From positions 1-63,902 of the forward strand of contig NZ_CAJTLL010000011.1 of the NCBI RefSeq assembly GCF_910577135.1: a stretch of DNA of 63,902 nucleotides. The letters are read 5' to 3'. This document shows positions 49,570-59,531 of this stretch, in pieces. How positions within the stretch are numbered: position 1 is the first letter of the stretch; each line of letters begins with the position of its first letter. The stretch comes from an uncultured Helicobacter sp. GTDB lineage: Bacteria; Campylobacterota; Campylobacteria; Campylobacterales; Helicobacteraceae. The position numbers and the translations under genes are program-made. Under the pieces are notes generated by a model. That model saw only the letters and a list, made by a program, of their open reading frames with translations, searched no databases and was not told the origin of the DNA.

Positions 49570-50631
49570 ATGAGTGAAACTATACATATTAAAACCCCAG
49601 ATTCACAATATCCTATACATATTGGCGCATTACCCCACATCGAGTATTCCCACAAGGTGCTTATCGTATCTAATCCAAAAGTCGCAGGGTTGTATCTCTC
49701 GCACATTTTGGCACATATCAAAGCCCCTGAAGTGTATGTGTGTATTGTCCCTGATGGGGAGCAGTATAAGAATATGCAAAGTGTGGAATATATCCTTGAG
49801 TGCGCCTTTTCTCATCGATTAGATAGAAAATCGCTAATGATAGCTCTAGGTGGTGGCGTCATAGGCGATATGGTGGGCTTTGTGAGCGGTATTTATCAGC
49901 GAGGGATAGATTTTATCCAGATTCCCACTACACTTTTAGCACAAGTTGATGCTTCTGTTGGTGGTAAAACAGGTATTAATAATGCTTTTGGTAAGAATCT
50001 TATCGGAATTTTTCATCAGCCAAAGGCTGTATATATTGATCCTGCTATGTTAAAAACACTTAGCACAAGAGAGTTTGGCGCAGGTGTGGCAGAGATTATC
50101 AAAATGGCAGTGTGCTTTGATAAAACATTTTTTGATACCCTGCTTAAAAGTCCTCTTACCCTAACAGATAGCGCTTCACTCATTTATGCCATTGCACAGA
50201 GTGTGAAGACTAAAGCGCAAGTGGTGAATGCCGATGAAAAGGAGAGAGGTATTCGTGCAGCACTCAATTACGGACATACGTTTGGACACGTGGTTGAAAA
50301 CCTCACACATTATAAGGCATTTTTGCACGGAGAGGCAGTAAGTATAGGTATGTGTATGGCAAATGCCCTTGCCTGCGAGCTAGGAATGCTTACTCCCAAA
50401 GAATGTAAAAGTATAGAGAATCTACTGCAAAGCTATCATTTGCCTACACGTTTTGCGTTTAAAGATGTCAATGATTTTTATGAGAAATTTTATTTAGATA
50501 AAAAAAGCACAGATTCTAAGATTATGTTTGTATTGCCCTGTGGGATTGGCAATGTGAGAATGCGCGAAGATGTGCCAAAAGAAGTGGTGCTCAAAGTGTT
50601 AAGGGCAGTGGGTGAATGCGATGAAAAATAA
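49570..50631 (+). CDS. aroB: 3-Dehydroquinate synthase
   Basis: This is the second enzyme of the shikimate pathway (DAHP to dehydroquinate), using NAD and a metal. Seen are the NAD site GGGVIGDMVGFVSGIYQRG, the QVDASVGGKTGINN motif and the metal His in NYGHTFGHVVENL. The 353-residue length fits. It overlaps the mscS-type gene by 11 nt. Confidence 0.95.
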   Translation: MSETIHIKTPDSQYPIHIGALPHIEYSHKVLIVSNPKVAGLYLSHILAHIKAPEVYVCIVPDGEQYKNMQSVEYILECAFSHRLDRKSLMIALGGGVIGDMVGFVSGIYQRGIDFIQIPTTLLAQVDASVGGKTGINNAFGKNLIGIFHQPKAVYIDPAMLKTLSTREFGAGVAEIIKMAVCFDKTFFDTLLKSPLTLTDSASLIYAIAQSVKTKAQVVNADEKERGIRAALNYGHTFGHVVENLTHYKAFLHGEAVSIGMCMANALACELGMLTPKECKSIENLLQSYHLPTRFAFKDVNDFYEKFYLDKKSTDSKIMFVLPCGIGNVRMREDVPKEVVLKVLRAVGECDEK

Positions 50632-52204
50632 TGTTGGGTATATTATTGTATTTTTATGTTGTACAGCTATGTGGTGCAGTGGCGCAAATAAGGGAGATTC
50701 TATCCGTAAAGAGATACAAGAGATTGATAAAAAGCTTGAGCAAAGCCATAATACGTGGTTTAAATACTATGTGAGTTTGCAAAACTATAATGAGCTTACT
50801 CACGAAATCAATACTCTTAAAAATGAATTAGAATCTAATGCGTCCCCATCACGTTCATTAAGACATCGTTTAGAGACATTAGAGCGACAGCAGGACTTGC
50901 TTAAGGACTATACCAAAGAGCCAAATAGGACGCTCTTAGAGGCAAAAAATATCGAGGGTGTGCCTCAAATCACCAATCCCTTTTTAATATTCACAGGCTA
51001 TTCTTTTATGAAAAATTTGCAAGAGCAGCAAGATACATTTCAAGCAAATAAGGAAAGCCTAGAGGATCTGCTAGAAATCGTGCGGGAAAAATACGCCCTG
51101 CTTTTAGAGCTTAGTTTTGTAGATAAATCTCTTGATGTGGCAAATGCCATTGTCCGCACACAGACGATACTTGAAGAGCTTGAAGGCACACAGAGAATCT
51201 TGGAGACCTCCATAGATATTTATGTGCAGGAGGCTGAAAGTATCCATAATAAACTTAAAAGCCAAATCAAAAATCAAATTGTTAAGATTATCTATGTGGG
51301 CGTGGCGGTTGTTATCACGATTCTTCTAGCGTTTTTGCTTAAACTTACTTTGCGTAAATATATTTTAGATACCAATAGAATATACACGGCAAGTAAAGTG
51401 ATTAACTTTTTAAACATCACCATTGTTGTGCTGATTTTGCTTTTTAGCTATATGGAGAATGTGACTTATCTCGTGGCGATTGTGGGGTTTGCTTCAGCGG
51501 GGCTTGCTATTGCGATGAAAGATTTGTTTATGAGTGTGCTGGGGTGGTTTATCATTGTTTTGGGCGGCAGTGTGCATGTGGGCGATAGGGTGCGCGTATG
51601 CAAGGATAATAGCGTATATGTGGGCGATGTGCTAGATATTTCTATGCTAAGAATTACGCTTTTTGAGGATGTAACCCTCACCAGTTATAGGGAAAATCGA
51701 CGTGCAGGGCGGATTATTTTTATCCCTAATAATTTTATTTTTAGCACAATGTTTGCTAACTATACGCACGGCGGATTAAAGACAGTGTGGGATGGCATAG
51801 ACTTTAGCATTACGTTTGATAGCAATTACAAAAAGGCATTAAAAATCGCCACCGACATAGGCAGAAAATATGCAAAAGGCTATACAGAGATGGTGCGTCA
51901 GCAGGTGCATCGTATGCGAGATAAATATTCTTTGCGTAATCCTAACTTAGAGGTGCGAAGCTATTGTATGATAGAGCCTAATGGATTTAGAATCTCCCTT
52001 TGGTATCAAACCAATGCCTATGCCACACTCGCCTTAAGAAGCACAATTTCTGGAGAGATTATCGAGCGTATTCTTAAGGAAGATGACATACATATCGCTT
52101 ATCCCACAAGCAAGGTTGTTGCTACAGGGAGTGATGGCATAGGCGGCGAGATAAAAGATAGAGATACAAGGGCGATTCTTGGCGGTGGGCATATAGATTC
52201 TTAA
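50621..52204 (+). CDS. MscS-family mechanosensitive channel
   Basis: This 527-residue channel protein has a hydrophobic N-terminal segment (signal-like, about 4-22), a periplasmic coiled coil (about 25-200), then MscS-type helices from about 222. The pore helix region GFASAGLAIAMKDLFMSVLG (about 288-307) and GGSVHVGDRVRV follow, and a beta-domain lies in the second half. I prefer ATG 50621 with aaggg upstream to the GTG 9 nt earlier. The long N-terminal extension resembles larger MscS relatives of H. pylori HP0284. Gating tension relief is inferred by family. Confidence 0.85.
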   Translation: MKNNVGYIIVFLCCTAMWCSGANKGDSIRKEIQEIDKKLEQSHNTWFKYYVSLQNYNELTHEINTLKNELESNASPSRSLRHRLETLERQQDLLKDYTKEPNRTLLEAKNIEGVPQITNPFLIFTGYSFMKNLQEQQDTFQANKESLEDLLEIVREKYALLLELSFVDKSLDVANAIVRTQTILEELEGTQRILETSIDIYVQEAESIHNKLKSQIKNQIVKIIYVGVAVVITILLAFLLKLTLRKYILDTNRIYTASKVINFLNITIVVLILLFSYMENVTYLVAIVGFASAGLAIAMKDLFMSVLGWFIIVLGGSVHVGDRVRVCKDNSVYVGDVLDISMLRITLFEDVTLTSYRENRRAGRIIFIPNNFIFSTMFANYTHGGLKTVWDGIDFSITFDSNYKKALKIATDIGRKYAKGYTEMVRQQVHRMRDKYSLRNPNLEVRSYCMIEPNGFRISLWYQTNAYATLALRSTISGEIIERILKEDDIHIAYPTSKVVATGSDGIGGEIKDRDTRAILGGGHIDS

Positions 52205-52220
52205 ATAAGGACATAATACA

Positions 52221-53492
52221 TTGAGTGAAGTAAAAAAAGTATATTTTAAAACCTTTGGTTGTCGCACGAATCTTTTTGACACGCAAGTGATGAAAAGCTC
52301 TTTAAGGCAGTTTGAATGCGTGGAGGATGAGGAGAGTGCTGATGTGGTGGTAGTCAATTCCTGCACGGTTACTAATGGTGCAGATAGGGGCGTGAGAAGC
52401 TATCTGCATAAAATGCAAAAAAGTAATAAAAAGGTCTATCTTACCGGCTGTGGCGTGGGGACAAGGGGAGAGGAGATATTTACAAAGAATCTAGCACATA
52501 GTGTATTCGCCCATAGCTTTAAAGAATCTATTGATGATATGCTGCAAAAAAAACAGCGATTTTTCTACCCTGAAAGCAATAATAAACATATCGATAGCAC
52601 ACTCATAGCGCAATTTGCTAATAAATCACGTGCGTTTTTGAAGATTCAAGAAGGCTGTAACTTTGCTTGTAGTTATTGTATTATCCCCTCTGTGCGAGGA
52701 GTTGCGCGCTCATATCCTAAGGATAAGATTCTAAGTCAAATCCGCACTCTAAGTGAGAGTGGCATTAGCGAGGTGGTGCTTACTGGGACAAATGTCGGCA
52801 GCTATGGCATAGATTTAGATAATTACAATCTTGCAAAATTGATAAATGATATAAATACTTTGGGATTGCTTAAGCGATTGCGTGTGGGGAGCTTAGAACC
52901 TAGTCAAATCAATAATGAGCTAAAAGAAGCCCTAGAAGTACCACTTATGGAGCGGCATCTCCACATCGCCTTACAGCACACAAGCGATAGTATGTTAAAG
53001 ATAATGAATCGCCTAAATCGCGTGGAGAGTGATTTAGCCTTGTTTGAGGATTTTGCTAAAAAGGGCTTTTGCTTAGGGAGTGATTTTATCATCGCGCACC
53101 CAGGAGAGAGCGAATCTATATGGCAGGAGGCATTGGAGCATTTTAAAAGATTCCCTCTTACGCATTTACACCCTTTTATTTACTCCCCACGTGAAGGCAC
53201 ACCATCAAGTGCAATGAAATATCACATATCTGGCAATGTTGCTAAGGAGCGATTGCACACGCTTAAAGCCATCATCACACAAAACAATGAATCTTTTAGA
53301 AAGGCGCATTATGTGCCTTTAAATGTGCTATGTGAAAGCAAGGTAGCCTCTCAAAATGGCTTTGTGTATAGCGGATTGGATCAGTTTTTTAATCGTATGC
53401 ACTTTGAAAGTCAAAGGGGGGATTTAGAGGGGCAGTGGATTTGCTTTGAGACATATCAAATCAGCAAGGAAGGTAATAATGCAAATATCTAA
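52221..53492 (+). CDS. mtaB: tRNA methylthiotransferase, MtaB type
   Basis: This radical-SAM methylthiotransferase modifies A37 (t6A to ms2t6A) in tRNA. It has an N-terminal UPF0004 domain with FKTFGCRTNLFD, NSCTVT and LTGCGVG cysteines, a radical-SAM motif CNFACSYCIIPS (about 150), and a short C-terminal TRAM-like part. The 423 residues fit MtaB more than MiaB. The TTG start has aagga 9 nt before. It overlaps the ftsH-like gene by 14 nt. Confidence 0.88.
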   Translation: MSEVKKVYFKTFGCRTNLFDTQVMKSSLRQFECVEDEESADVVVVNSCTVTNGADRGVRSYLHKMQKSNKKVYLTGCGVGTRGEEIFTKNLAHSVFAHSFKESIDDMLQKKQRFFYPESNNKHIDSTLIAQFANKSRAFLKIQEGCNFACSYCIIPSVRGVARSYPKDKILSQIRTLSESGISEVVLTGTNVGSYGIDLDNYNLAKLINDINTLGLLKRLRVGSLEPSQINNELKEALEVPLMERHLHIALQHTSDSMLKIMNRLNRVESDLALFEDFAKKGFCLGSDFIIAHPGESESIWQEALEHFKRFPLTHLHPFIYSPREGTPSSAMKYHISGNVAKERLHTLKAIITQNNESFRKAHYVPLNVLCESKVASQNGFVYSGLDQFFNRMHFESQRGDLEGQWICFETYQISKEGNNANI

Positions 53493-55167
53493 AAGTCTTA
53501 TAGTAGGCATTTTGGCTATTGTGTTGGTCGTGCTTTTAAGCGTGGTGATAATAATGCGCGATAATACGCAGCTTGTAAGCGCACAAGAGGCACAAAATTT
53601 CTTTATGAATGCAGAAGCGCATAATGTAAGCGTAGATGATGAATATGTGTATTTTGATGTGGAGGATAAAGCATATAGGGTCTATATTCACTCTATACCG
53701 CCGCAAATGTGGAGCTATACCTTTCCTGTGCATACCAAAAATAAGCATTTTTTTGGTGATATTTTAAGTGAGATAGGCATTGTTATTGTGCTGCTTTTGG
53801 GCTTTAGTGTGTTATTTCAAGCTTTGAGGTTAATGTTTTTTAAATCTCCTGCCGCATCTAAAGCCCCAAAGCCCGATATTCCGCTCTCACGTGATAGTGA
53901 AGCCCCTCTGCTAGATTCTCAAACCATCTATACATCTATGACAAGTGCTGTGCGATTTAACGACGTAGCAGGTATTAGCGAGGTCAAAGAAGAGCTATTA
54001 GAAATTATTGATTATCTAAAGAATCCTAAGCATTATCAAAGGTTAGGCATTACTCTGCCTAAAGGCGTGCTTTTGGTAGGTCCGCCGGGCGTGGGCAAAA
54101 CGATGATAGCTAAGGCGGTAGCGGGTGAAGCGGGTGTGCCATTTTTTTATCAAAGTGGCAGCAGCTTTGTGCAAATCTATGTCGGTATGGGAGCAAAACG
54201 CGTGAGAGAGTTATTTAGCAGAGCAAAGGCAAAAGCCCCTAGCATTATTTTTATCGATGAGATTGATGCCGTAGGTAAAGCACGAGGTAACACACGTAGC
54301 GACGAGAGGGAGACTACACTTAATCAGCTTTTGACAGAGATGGATGGATTTGAAGATTCAAGTGGGGTGATTGTGATTGCAGCGACTAATAAAATGGAGG
54401 TGCTCGATGAGGCTCTGCTGCGTAGTGGGCGATTTGATAGGCGCATTTATGTAGAGCTACCTAATCTCAAGGAGAGGGAGCATATTTTAGAGCTTTATTT
54501 ACGGGGAAAAAAGCACGAGCTAGATATTAATGAGATTGCAAGGCTTTGTGTAGGCTTTAGCGGTGCGGCTTTAGCGGCGTTGGTTAATGAAAGTGCGCTC
54601 AATGCACTAAGACGCAAGTCAGCCGTGATACAAAAAGAAGATATTTTGGCCACAAAAGACAAGGTGCTTGTGGGGAAGAAAAAGGCATTGAGTTTAAGCG
54701 AGAAAGAAAAGGAGATTCTAGCCCTTTATCAAGGGGCAAAGGCTTTGAGCGCGTATTGGCTAGAGGTGGATTTTGATAAAATCGCACTTGTGAATGAGAG
54801 CTTTAGACAGGTGGATAAAGAGCTTACGAGCAAACAAGAGCTTATGGCAAAAATCAAAGTCGCCCTAAGTGGCAATATTGCCGTGCAATGTATCTATCAG
54901 CAAACTTTTAGCAATGCTAAAGATGATATTGCTAAGGCAAAGGAGATAGCCACACAGATGTGTGAGCAGTATGGTATGAGTGGGAGGCTTTTGAGTGATA
55001 GTAGCGATGTGGCAGCGATTTTAGACGAGGCACAAACAGAAATGCAGGATTTTATCACTAATTCTAAAGCTGTGTTGCTGAAAATCTCTCAAGCCTTGCA
55101 AGATAGGGAGCGGCTAAGCAAAGAGGAGATAAAGGCAATTTATGAAAGCGCACACGATGAGCGATAG
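53479..55167 (+). CDS. FtsH-like AAA+ ATPase lacking the protease zinc motif
   Basis: The 562-residue membrane protein has two helices (about 5-27 and 90-115) and an intact AAA domain: Walker A GPPGVGKTMIA (about 190), Walker B IIFIDEIDAVG, and SRH TNKMEVLDEALLRSGRFDR. Where FtsH has HEAGH it reads ALYQGAKALSAYW (about residue 413), so both zinc His and the catalytic Glu are absent and the C-terminal part is short. It is therefore a pseudoprotease, perhaps a chaperone or extractase. The housekeeping FtsH must be elsewhere. Start 53479 is backed by aaggaaggtaat. Confidence 0.88.
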   Translation: MQISKSLIVGILAIVLVVLLSVVIIMRDNTQLVSAQEAQNFFMNAEAHNVSVDDEYVYFDVEDKAYRVYIHSIPPQMWSYTFPVHTKNKHFFGDILSEIGIVIVLLLGFSVLFQALRLMFFKSPAASKAPKPDIPLSRDSEAPLLDSQTIYTSMTSAVRFNDVAGISEVKEELLEIIDYLKNPKHYQRLGITLPKGVLLVGPPGVGKTMIAKAVAGEAGVPFFYQSGSSFVQIYVGMGAKRVRELFSRAKAKAPSIIFIDEIDAVGKARGNTRSDERETTLNQLLTEMDGFEDSSGVIVIAATNKMEVLDEALLRSGRFDRRIYVELPNLKEREHILELYLRGKKHELDINEIARLCVGFSGAALAALVNESALNALRRKSAVIQKEDILATKDKVLVGKKKALSLSEKEKEILALYQGAKALSAYWLEVDFDKIALVNESFRQVDKELTSKQELMAKIKVALSGNIAVQCIYQQTFSNAKDDIAKAKEIATQMCEQYGMSGRLLSDSSDVAAILDEAQTEMQDFITNSKAVLLKISQALQDRERLSKEEIKAIYESAHDER

Positions 55168-55519
55168 GGAGATTGTGTCCTATGTGCTAGATTCTGTCAT
55201 CTCGTATTGTGAGAATGCTTATACGATTATAGGCTATGGGGAAAGTGGCATTATATGGCGTGAACGGGAGATTCTAGATGTAAAAAAGGCATTAAAAAGG
55301 GCACTAACCTATGTGGATTCTCATAAGCGATTGCAGAATCTACTGTTATTTGCGCCCTGCCTTGAAACACTAGATGAAATAAGGCTTTTACATACTCAAG
55401 GGGTGTGTATAGATATTTATGTAGGGGAGCAGGATAAAGATGCAAGGGTGATTTTAGAATCCTCCGCTTCCTTTTGCACAGCACGGTATTATAAAAATGT
55501 TTCTTTCAGTGATTTTTAA
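55142..55519 (+). CDS. Conserved hypothetical protein, tail of the aroB-ftsH block
   Basis: The 125-residue alpha/beta protein has no signal or membrane span. An ERGGS-like glycine motif is absent, but a YTIIGYGESGIIWRERE segment (about 27-43) and a C-terminal VCIDIYVG strand are visible. ATG 55142 lies within the ftsH-like gene, with a second ATG 15 nt later. Its position after the FtsH paralogue parallels HP0287, but I do not recognise the family. Co-translation with the ATPase suggests a partner. Confidence 0.6.
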   Translation: MKAHTMSDREIVSYVLDSVISYCENAYTIIGYGESGIIWREREILDVKKALKRALTYVDSHKRLQNLLLFAPCLETLDEIRLLHTQGVCIDIYVGEQDKDARVILESSASFCTARYYKNVSFSDF

Positions 55520-55868
55520 GATAAAAGATTCTCTATCGTAAAATTCATTTAATGTGGCATTAGCAAATCACAAGAGCATTTTTCTGCTTTTAAGGGATTT
55601 GCAAGGGCGGATAGGCATAAAGTGCGTATCCTAGCTATAGCTTCTAAGGGTGGGAAGTGGCATATCTTGTGAGGTTGTCCTTTTTTGTGATGAAAGTCAA
55701 ATGAGAAGGCATTGTGTAAAATGATGGTTTTTCTATCCCTAAAGTATTCTTGGATAAAATTATCTTGTTTGGAGCTTGCTAATGTTTAAGAAAAGTCTCA
55801 GGACAAACTTATTGACTTGTTTGGGATAAACGTTAGATAATTTTGTAGTTATTTTTAAGGAGTGCATT
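55520..55868. other. Intergenic region before molbindin, promoter only
   Basis: The region is AT-rich without genes. ttgact (about 55811) and tagataat (about 55833) form a plausible -35/-10 pair with the molbindin ATG about 30 nt further. No molybdate-responsive ModE palindrome could be confirmed. Confidence 0.45.
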
Positions 55869-56078
55869 ATGAAAGTAAGTGCGAGAAATCAACTTAAAGG
55901 TAAGATCGTATCAATAGAAAAAGGTGCTGTGAATAGTATTGTGAAGATTGATATTGGCGGAGGTAATATCATCTCTGCAACAATCTCTTTAGAATCTATT
56001 AATGAACTTAAGCTTGAAGTGGGTAAAACCGCTTATGCTTTGATTAAAGCTACTTCTGTAATGGTGGGTGTGGAGTAG
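55869..56078 (+). CDS. mop: Molbindin (Mop/TOBE domain protein)
   Basis: The 69-residue protein is one molybdate-binding Mop domain: SARNQLKGKIVSIEKGAVNS at the N-terminus and KLEVGKTAYALIKATSVMVG at the end match the family. It stores or buffers molybdate for molybdoenzymes such as formate dehydrogenase (compare the YedE/TusA pair). Strong aaggag upstream. A secreted ankyrin protein gene follows after 3 nt. Confidence 0.92.
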   Translation: MKVSARNQLKGKIVSIEKGAVNSIVKIDIGGGNIISATISLESINELKLEVGKTAYALIKATSVMVGVE

Positions 56079-56081
56079 GCA

Positions 56082-57026
56082 TTGATTCTGCGATATGTTT
56101 TTGTAAGCCTATGCTTATGTAATACTATCTTTGGAAATGGGATTCAAACACAAGAGGATACCCACAACCCTCATAGTCTTGAGGAAGAATTGACTTTATT
56201 GCTCAAAGTGGATTGCAAACAGATTAATTTCCTCAAAGGCACTACTAAGGCTCAATATAAAAATAAAGAGGCAGCAAAGCAATGTGTGGTCGAACAAAAT
56301 ATATTTAAAGCTATTATCAATGATGATATACAAGCCTACCGCTCCAGTCTCAATGATAAATGGAATGGATATTTTCTATTTTACATGACACAATCCCCAC
56401 GTCTTAAAATCACGCCTTTAATGCTCTCTGTGATATTTAACTCCCCACATATTTTTGAATTTATTCTTACAGATGCTCAAAAAGCAGATTCACAGAGCAA
56501 AAATAAATCGCATTTGAGTGTGAATCAAGTCATATCCCAGAGCCATATGGCACTAGGAACTTTTAAGCTGAGAGGTAAAGTCTATAATGTTCATGGTGTT
56601 AATGCACTTGATTTGGCAGCAATGTATCATCGCTATGATATGTTTTGGGCATTGCTCCATTATGGTGGAGAATATGATAACCCTAGATATCTCCTTACTA
56701 ATGGTATAGTTACCTTTGGCGATAGGTATATTTTAGAGCTTATGCTACGTTTTGATGAAGATTTTTTACATAATTTTGGGGGAGGGCATATCCTACATTT
56801 TGCCGCTCGTGATGGAAATATCGAGCTATTAGAATATTTGATTAAAGATAAGCAAATGCCCATTAACGCACTAAGGGCTGGAGAAACACCACTTGATGCA
56901 GCTCTTAATGCTAAAAATTTTCAGCATAAACCACAACTTCAGGCTGCTCAAAAGCTCATTGAGCTAGGCGCTAAAATTTCTCAAGCAAACCAAAAGCGCA
57001 TAGATAAATTAACAAAAGATAATTAA
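56082..57026 (+). CDS. Secreted ankyrin-repeat protein
   Basis: The 314-residue protein has a likely signal peptide (RYVFVSLCLCNTIFG, about 4-18) and a C-terminal region with ankyrin-like repeats: HILHFAARDGNIELLEYLIK (about 237-256) and AGETPLDAALNAKN (about 265-278), plus weaker ones near 105-125. These are helix-loop-helix repeats for protein binding, so it probably acts in the periplasm. The start is TTG 56082, 3 nt after the mop stop. No ATG is in frame near it. Whether it is coupled to molbindin is unclear. Confidence 0.7.
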   Translation: MILRYVFVSLCLCNTIFGNGIQTQEDTHNPHSLEEELTLLLKVDCKQINFLKGTTKAQYKNKEAAKQCVVEQNIFKAIINDDIQAYRSSLNDKWNGYFLFYMTQSPRLKITPLMLSVIFNSPHIFEFILTDAQKADSQSKNKSHLSVNQVISQSHMALGTFKLRGKVYNVHGVNALDLAAMYHRYDMFWALLHYGGEYDNPRYLLTNGIVTFGDRYILELMLRFDEDFLHNFGGGHILHFAARDGNIELLEYLIKDKQMPINALRAGETPLDAALNAKNFQHKPQLQAAQKLIELGAKISQANQKRIDKLTKDN

Positions 57027-57546
57027 AGCAGAGATACAACTCGTATGTGTTGTCTTTATGCGCAGATTGTCACCTCTTCATAGAAAAATATCATGTAAGC
57101 TCAACTAAGGTATCAAAGCCTACTAAAGTTTTAATAGTTACTAGGATATGGATTTTTATGTTTCTTTGCTTTATTATGATAAGCATTTTTGTAGTTTTCA
57201 ATTATAGAAAGATTCGATAATCTTAGAAAAATTAAAAACATCTTAGACCTTGCCACCACCCCGCATAATTCTAATGTGGCAAAGCTATGTATAGCGCGGC
57301 ATTGTTTATATCCATTTTATCAAATTTATCGAAGGGGCAAATAGAGTGAGATTCAAATTTATGCTTCAATTGTCGCGCTTATGGGTGAATTTTTTTAAGT
57401 GCAATGTTATATTTTGATATTTTTGTATCTTTTTACTTGTTATTTTTAAGAATGAAAATTTGAACGTCATTGTTTATCTTAAGGTTTTTTTGCTAGAATC
57501 TAGGACTTTATTTTGTAGCATTGCAATTAATACATAAGGAAGCATA
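57027..57546. other. Intergenic region upstream of ndk
   Basis: About 520 nt of AT-rich DNA with no convincing frame, RNA fold or repeat. It presumably contains the ndk promoter (an extended -10-like ttttttgctagaat near 57490). Otherwise nothing was seen. Confidence 0.5.
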
Positions 57547-57960
57547 ATGGAACAAACTCTTTCAATTATAAAGCCTGATGCTGTCAAAAACGGCGTGATT
57601 GGCAAAATCATTGACCGATTTGAAAGCAATAATCTACGTATTGCCGCGGCAAAAAAACTGCAGCTTTCCCGCACTGACGCGGAAAGCTTCTATGCGATTC
57701 ATAAAGATAGACCTTTTTTTAAAGATCTGGTGGATTTTATGATAAGCGGACCAGTGGTTGTTATGGTGCTTGAGGGCAATAATGCTGTGGCAAAAAATCG
57801 TGAGCTTATGGGTGCAACTAATCCTAAAGAAGCTGCCAAAGGCACGATTAGAGCAGATTTTGCACAAAGCATTGATGCAAATGCAGTGCATGGAAGCGAT
57901 AGCCTAGAAAATGCTAAAAATGAAATCGCTTTCTTTTTTAGCACAAGGGAGATTTGCTAA
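57547..57960 (+). CDS. ndk: Nucleoside diphosphate kinase
   Basis: It transfers phosphate from ATP to NDPs via a phosphohistidine. The signature [12 protein letters not shown] includes the active His (about residue 118), with N-terminal [18 protein letters not shown]. The 137-residue length is normal. It starts an operon with the DUF177 gene, rpmF, plsX and fabH, the same order as in H. pylori. Confidence 0.96.
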   Translation: MEQTLSIIKPDAVKNGVIGKIIDRFESNNLRIAAAKKLQLSRTDAESFYAIHKDRPFFKDLVDFMISGPVVVMVLEGNNAVAKNRELMGATNPKEAAKGTIRADFAQSIDANAVHGSDSLENAKNEIAFFFSTREIC

Positions 57961-58350
57961 TTGAAAATTGCAATGAGGAAAATCTCTCATTCACCTAAAG
58001 ACATTGCCCTTACTATTGACAATGAGGGCGAGACAATCACAGAGCATATCACGCTAGAGGGGCAAATCAAGCGGATAGATTCTCAAATGCTCTCCCTAGA
58101 GGGTAAAATCCGCGGACAAATCGAGCTTATATGCGATGTGAGTGGTGAGCTATACATACAGGAGCTGGATTATCCTTTGGCTTTGTATATTGCAGATGGT
58201 ATCTGGAATATACAAAGCCAAAGTAAAAGGCTTGATAGCTTTGAGGTTATTGAGTTTTTCGATGGCTTTGTTGATTTAACTTATATTTTGGCAAGTGAGA
58301 TTGAATCTATACGAAGCGATTATCACACCAAAGAAGAATACGAGGAGTAA
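57961..58350 (+). CDS. DUF177 (YceD-like) protein
   Basis: The 129-residue protein belongs to the family that precedes rpmF in most bacteria and is implicated in 23S rRNA handling. The cysteine-containing [13 protein letters not shown] segment in mid-protein fits, though the family's usual CxxC form is reduced. The start is TTG 57961, immediately after ndk. rpmF follows after 2 nt. Confidence 0.8.
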   Translation: MKIAMRKISHSPKDIALTIDNEGETITEHITLEGQIKRIDSQMLSLEGKIRGQIELICDVSGELYIQELDYPLALYIADGIWNIQSQSKRLDSFEVIEFFDGFVDLTYILASEIESIRSDYHTKEEYEE

Positions 58351-58352
58351 TT

Positions 58353-58502
58353 ATGGCAGTTCCTAAAAGACGCGTGAGTAAAACACGAGCAGCAAAAAGA
58401 CGCACACATTACAAAGTGGCTCTAGCAAAACCTATCAAAGACAAAGATGGTAGCTGGAAAATGCCCCATCATATTAGCAAATTTACAGGCAATTACAAAT
58501 AA
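58353..58502 (+). CDS. rpmF: 50S ribosomal protein L32
   Basis: The 49-residue product starts [19 protein letters not shown], the L32 signature, and ends GNYK. The zinc-ribbon cysteines of some L32 forms are absent (a C-minus variant). ATG 58353 is preceded by gaggagtaatt. It lies between the DUF177 gene and plsX, as usual. Confidence 0.95.
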   Translation: MAVPKRRVSKTRAAKRRTHYKVALAKPIKDKDGSWKMPHHISKFTGNYK

Positions 58503-58524
58503 TCCTATTGCTTAAGGAGTGTCT

Positions 58525-59523
58525 ATGGTAAAAGTAGCCATTGATGTTATGGGTGCGGACAATGGTGTAACGCCCATAGTTGAGGGTATTATGCAGGCAT
58601 TAAAAACACGAGATTTTAATGCGGTGATTGTTGGCGATGAAGCACAAATTACTCCACTTATCCCCTCCAGCCTTAAAAATCGCGTAGAGATAGTGCATTG
58701 CACAGATTATATTCGTATGGAAGAATCCGCCTCAAGCGCAACAAAACGCACAGAATCTTCGATTTTCAAAGCTATAGAATTATTAAGAAATGGTGATGTG
58801 AGTGCGCTTGTCTCACCTGGGCATAGTGGAGCGACTATGAGTCTTGCCACGCTTAAAATTGGACGTATCAAAGGTATATCTCGCCCTGCGATATGCACGA
58901 TTATGCCAAATATCACAGACACACCAAGTGTGATACTTGATGCAGGGGCAAATACAGATTGTAAAAGTGAATATTTAGAGGATTTTGCAATTATGGGTTA
59001 TGAATATGCAAAAAATGTCATAGGGCTTAAAGAGCCTCGTGTAGGGCTTTTAAGCAATGGAGAAGAAGACAATAAGGGTAATGAGCTCACAAAAGCTGCT
59101 TTTAAGCTCCTTAAACCCTATAGCTTTTTTAAAGGCAATGTAGAGGGGAGAGATATTTTTAATGGTAGCATTGATGTGATTGTGTGCGATGGATTCAGTG
59201 GGAATCTCGTGCTAAAAGCAAGTGAGGGTGTAGCATCAGCCATTAGCGTGGTGTTAAAAAAAGAGATTAAATCTTGTATTTGCTCGATATTTGGGGCATT
59301 CTTTTTGCGTGGTGTATTTAGACGATTAAAGAAAAAAATGGATCATAGCGAATATGGTGGTGCACCCTTACTTGGAGTACAAAAAGTGGTGATTATTAGC
59401 CACGGCAGTTCCAATGCGCGTGCGATTGAATGCGCTATCTATCAAGCTCTGCACGCTATAGAATCCGATATTTGTGCTAAACTTGCTCAAGCTTTTGCCT
59501 CTATTAAAACAATTCAAGAATAA
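58525..59523 (+). CDS. plsX: Phosphate acyltransferase PlsX
   Basis: It makes acyl-phosphate from acyl-ACP for phospholipid synthesis, peripheral to the membrane. The N-terminal [18 protein letters not shown] and internal [20 protein letters not shown] are characteristic, and the length (332 residues) is normal. I take ATG 58525 with aaggag 6 nt before it over the in-frame GTG at 58519. fabH follows after 8 nt. Confidence 0.95.
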   Translation: MVKVAIDVMGADNGVTPIVEGIMQALKTRDFNAVIVGDEAQITPLIPSSLKNRVEIVHCTDYIRMEESASSATKRTESSIFKAIELLRNGDVSALVSPGHSGATMSLATLKIGRIKGISRPAICTIMPNITDTPSVILDAGANTDCKSEYLEDFAIMGYEYAKNVIGLKEPRVGLLSNGEEDNKGNELTKAAFKLLKPYSFFKGNVEGRDIFNGSIDVIVCDGFSGNLVLKASEGVASAISVVLKKEIKSCICSIFGAFFLRGVFRRLKKKMDHSEYGGAPLLGVQKVVIISHGSSNARAIECAIYQALHAIESDICAKLAQAFASIKTIQE

Positions 59524-59531
59524 GGCTTAAT

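Noticed and set aside
57027..57546. A short gene or RNA before ndk
   Set aside because: No frame with a ribosome-binding site and no stable fold was seen.
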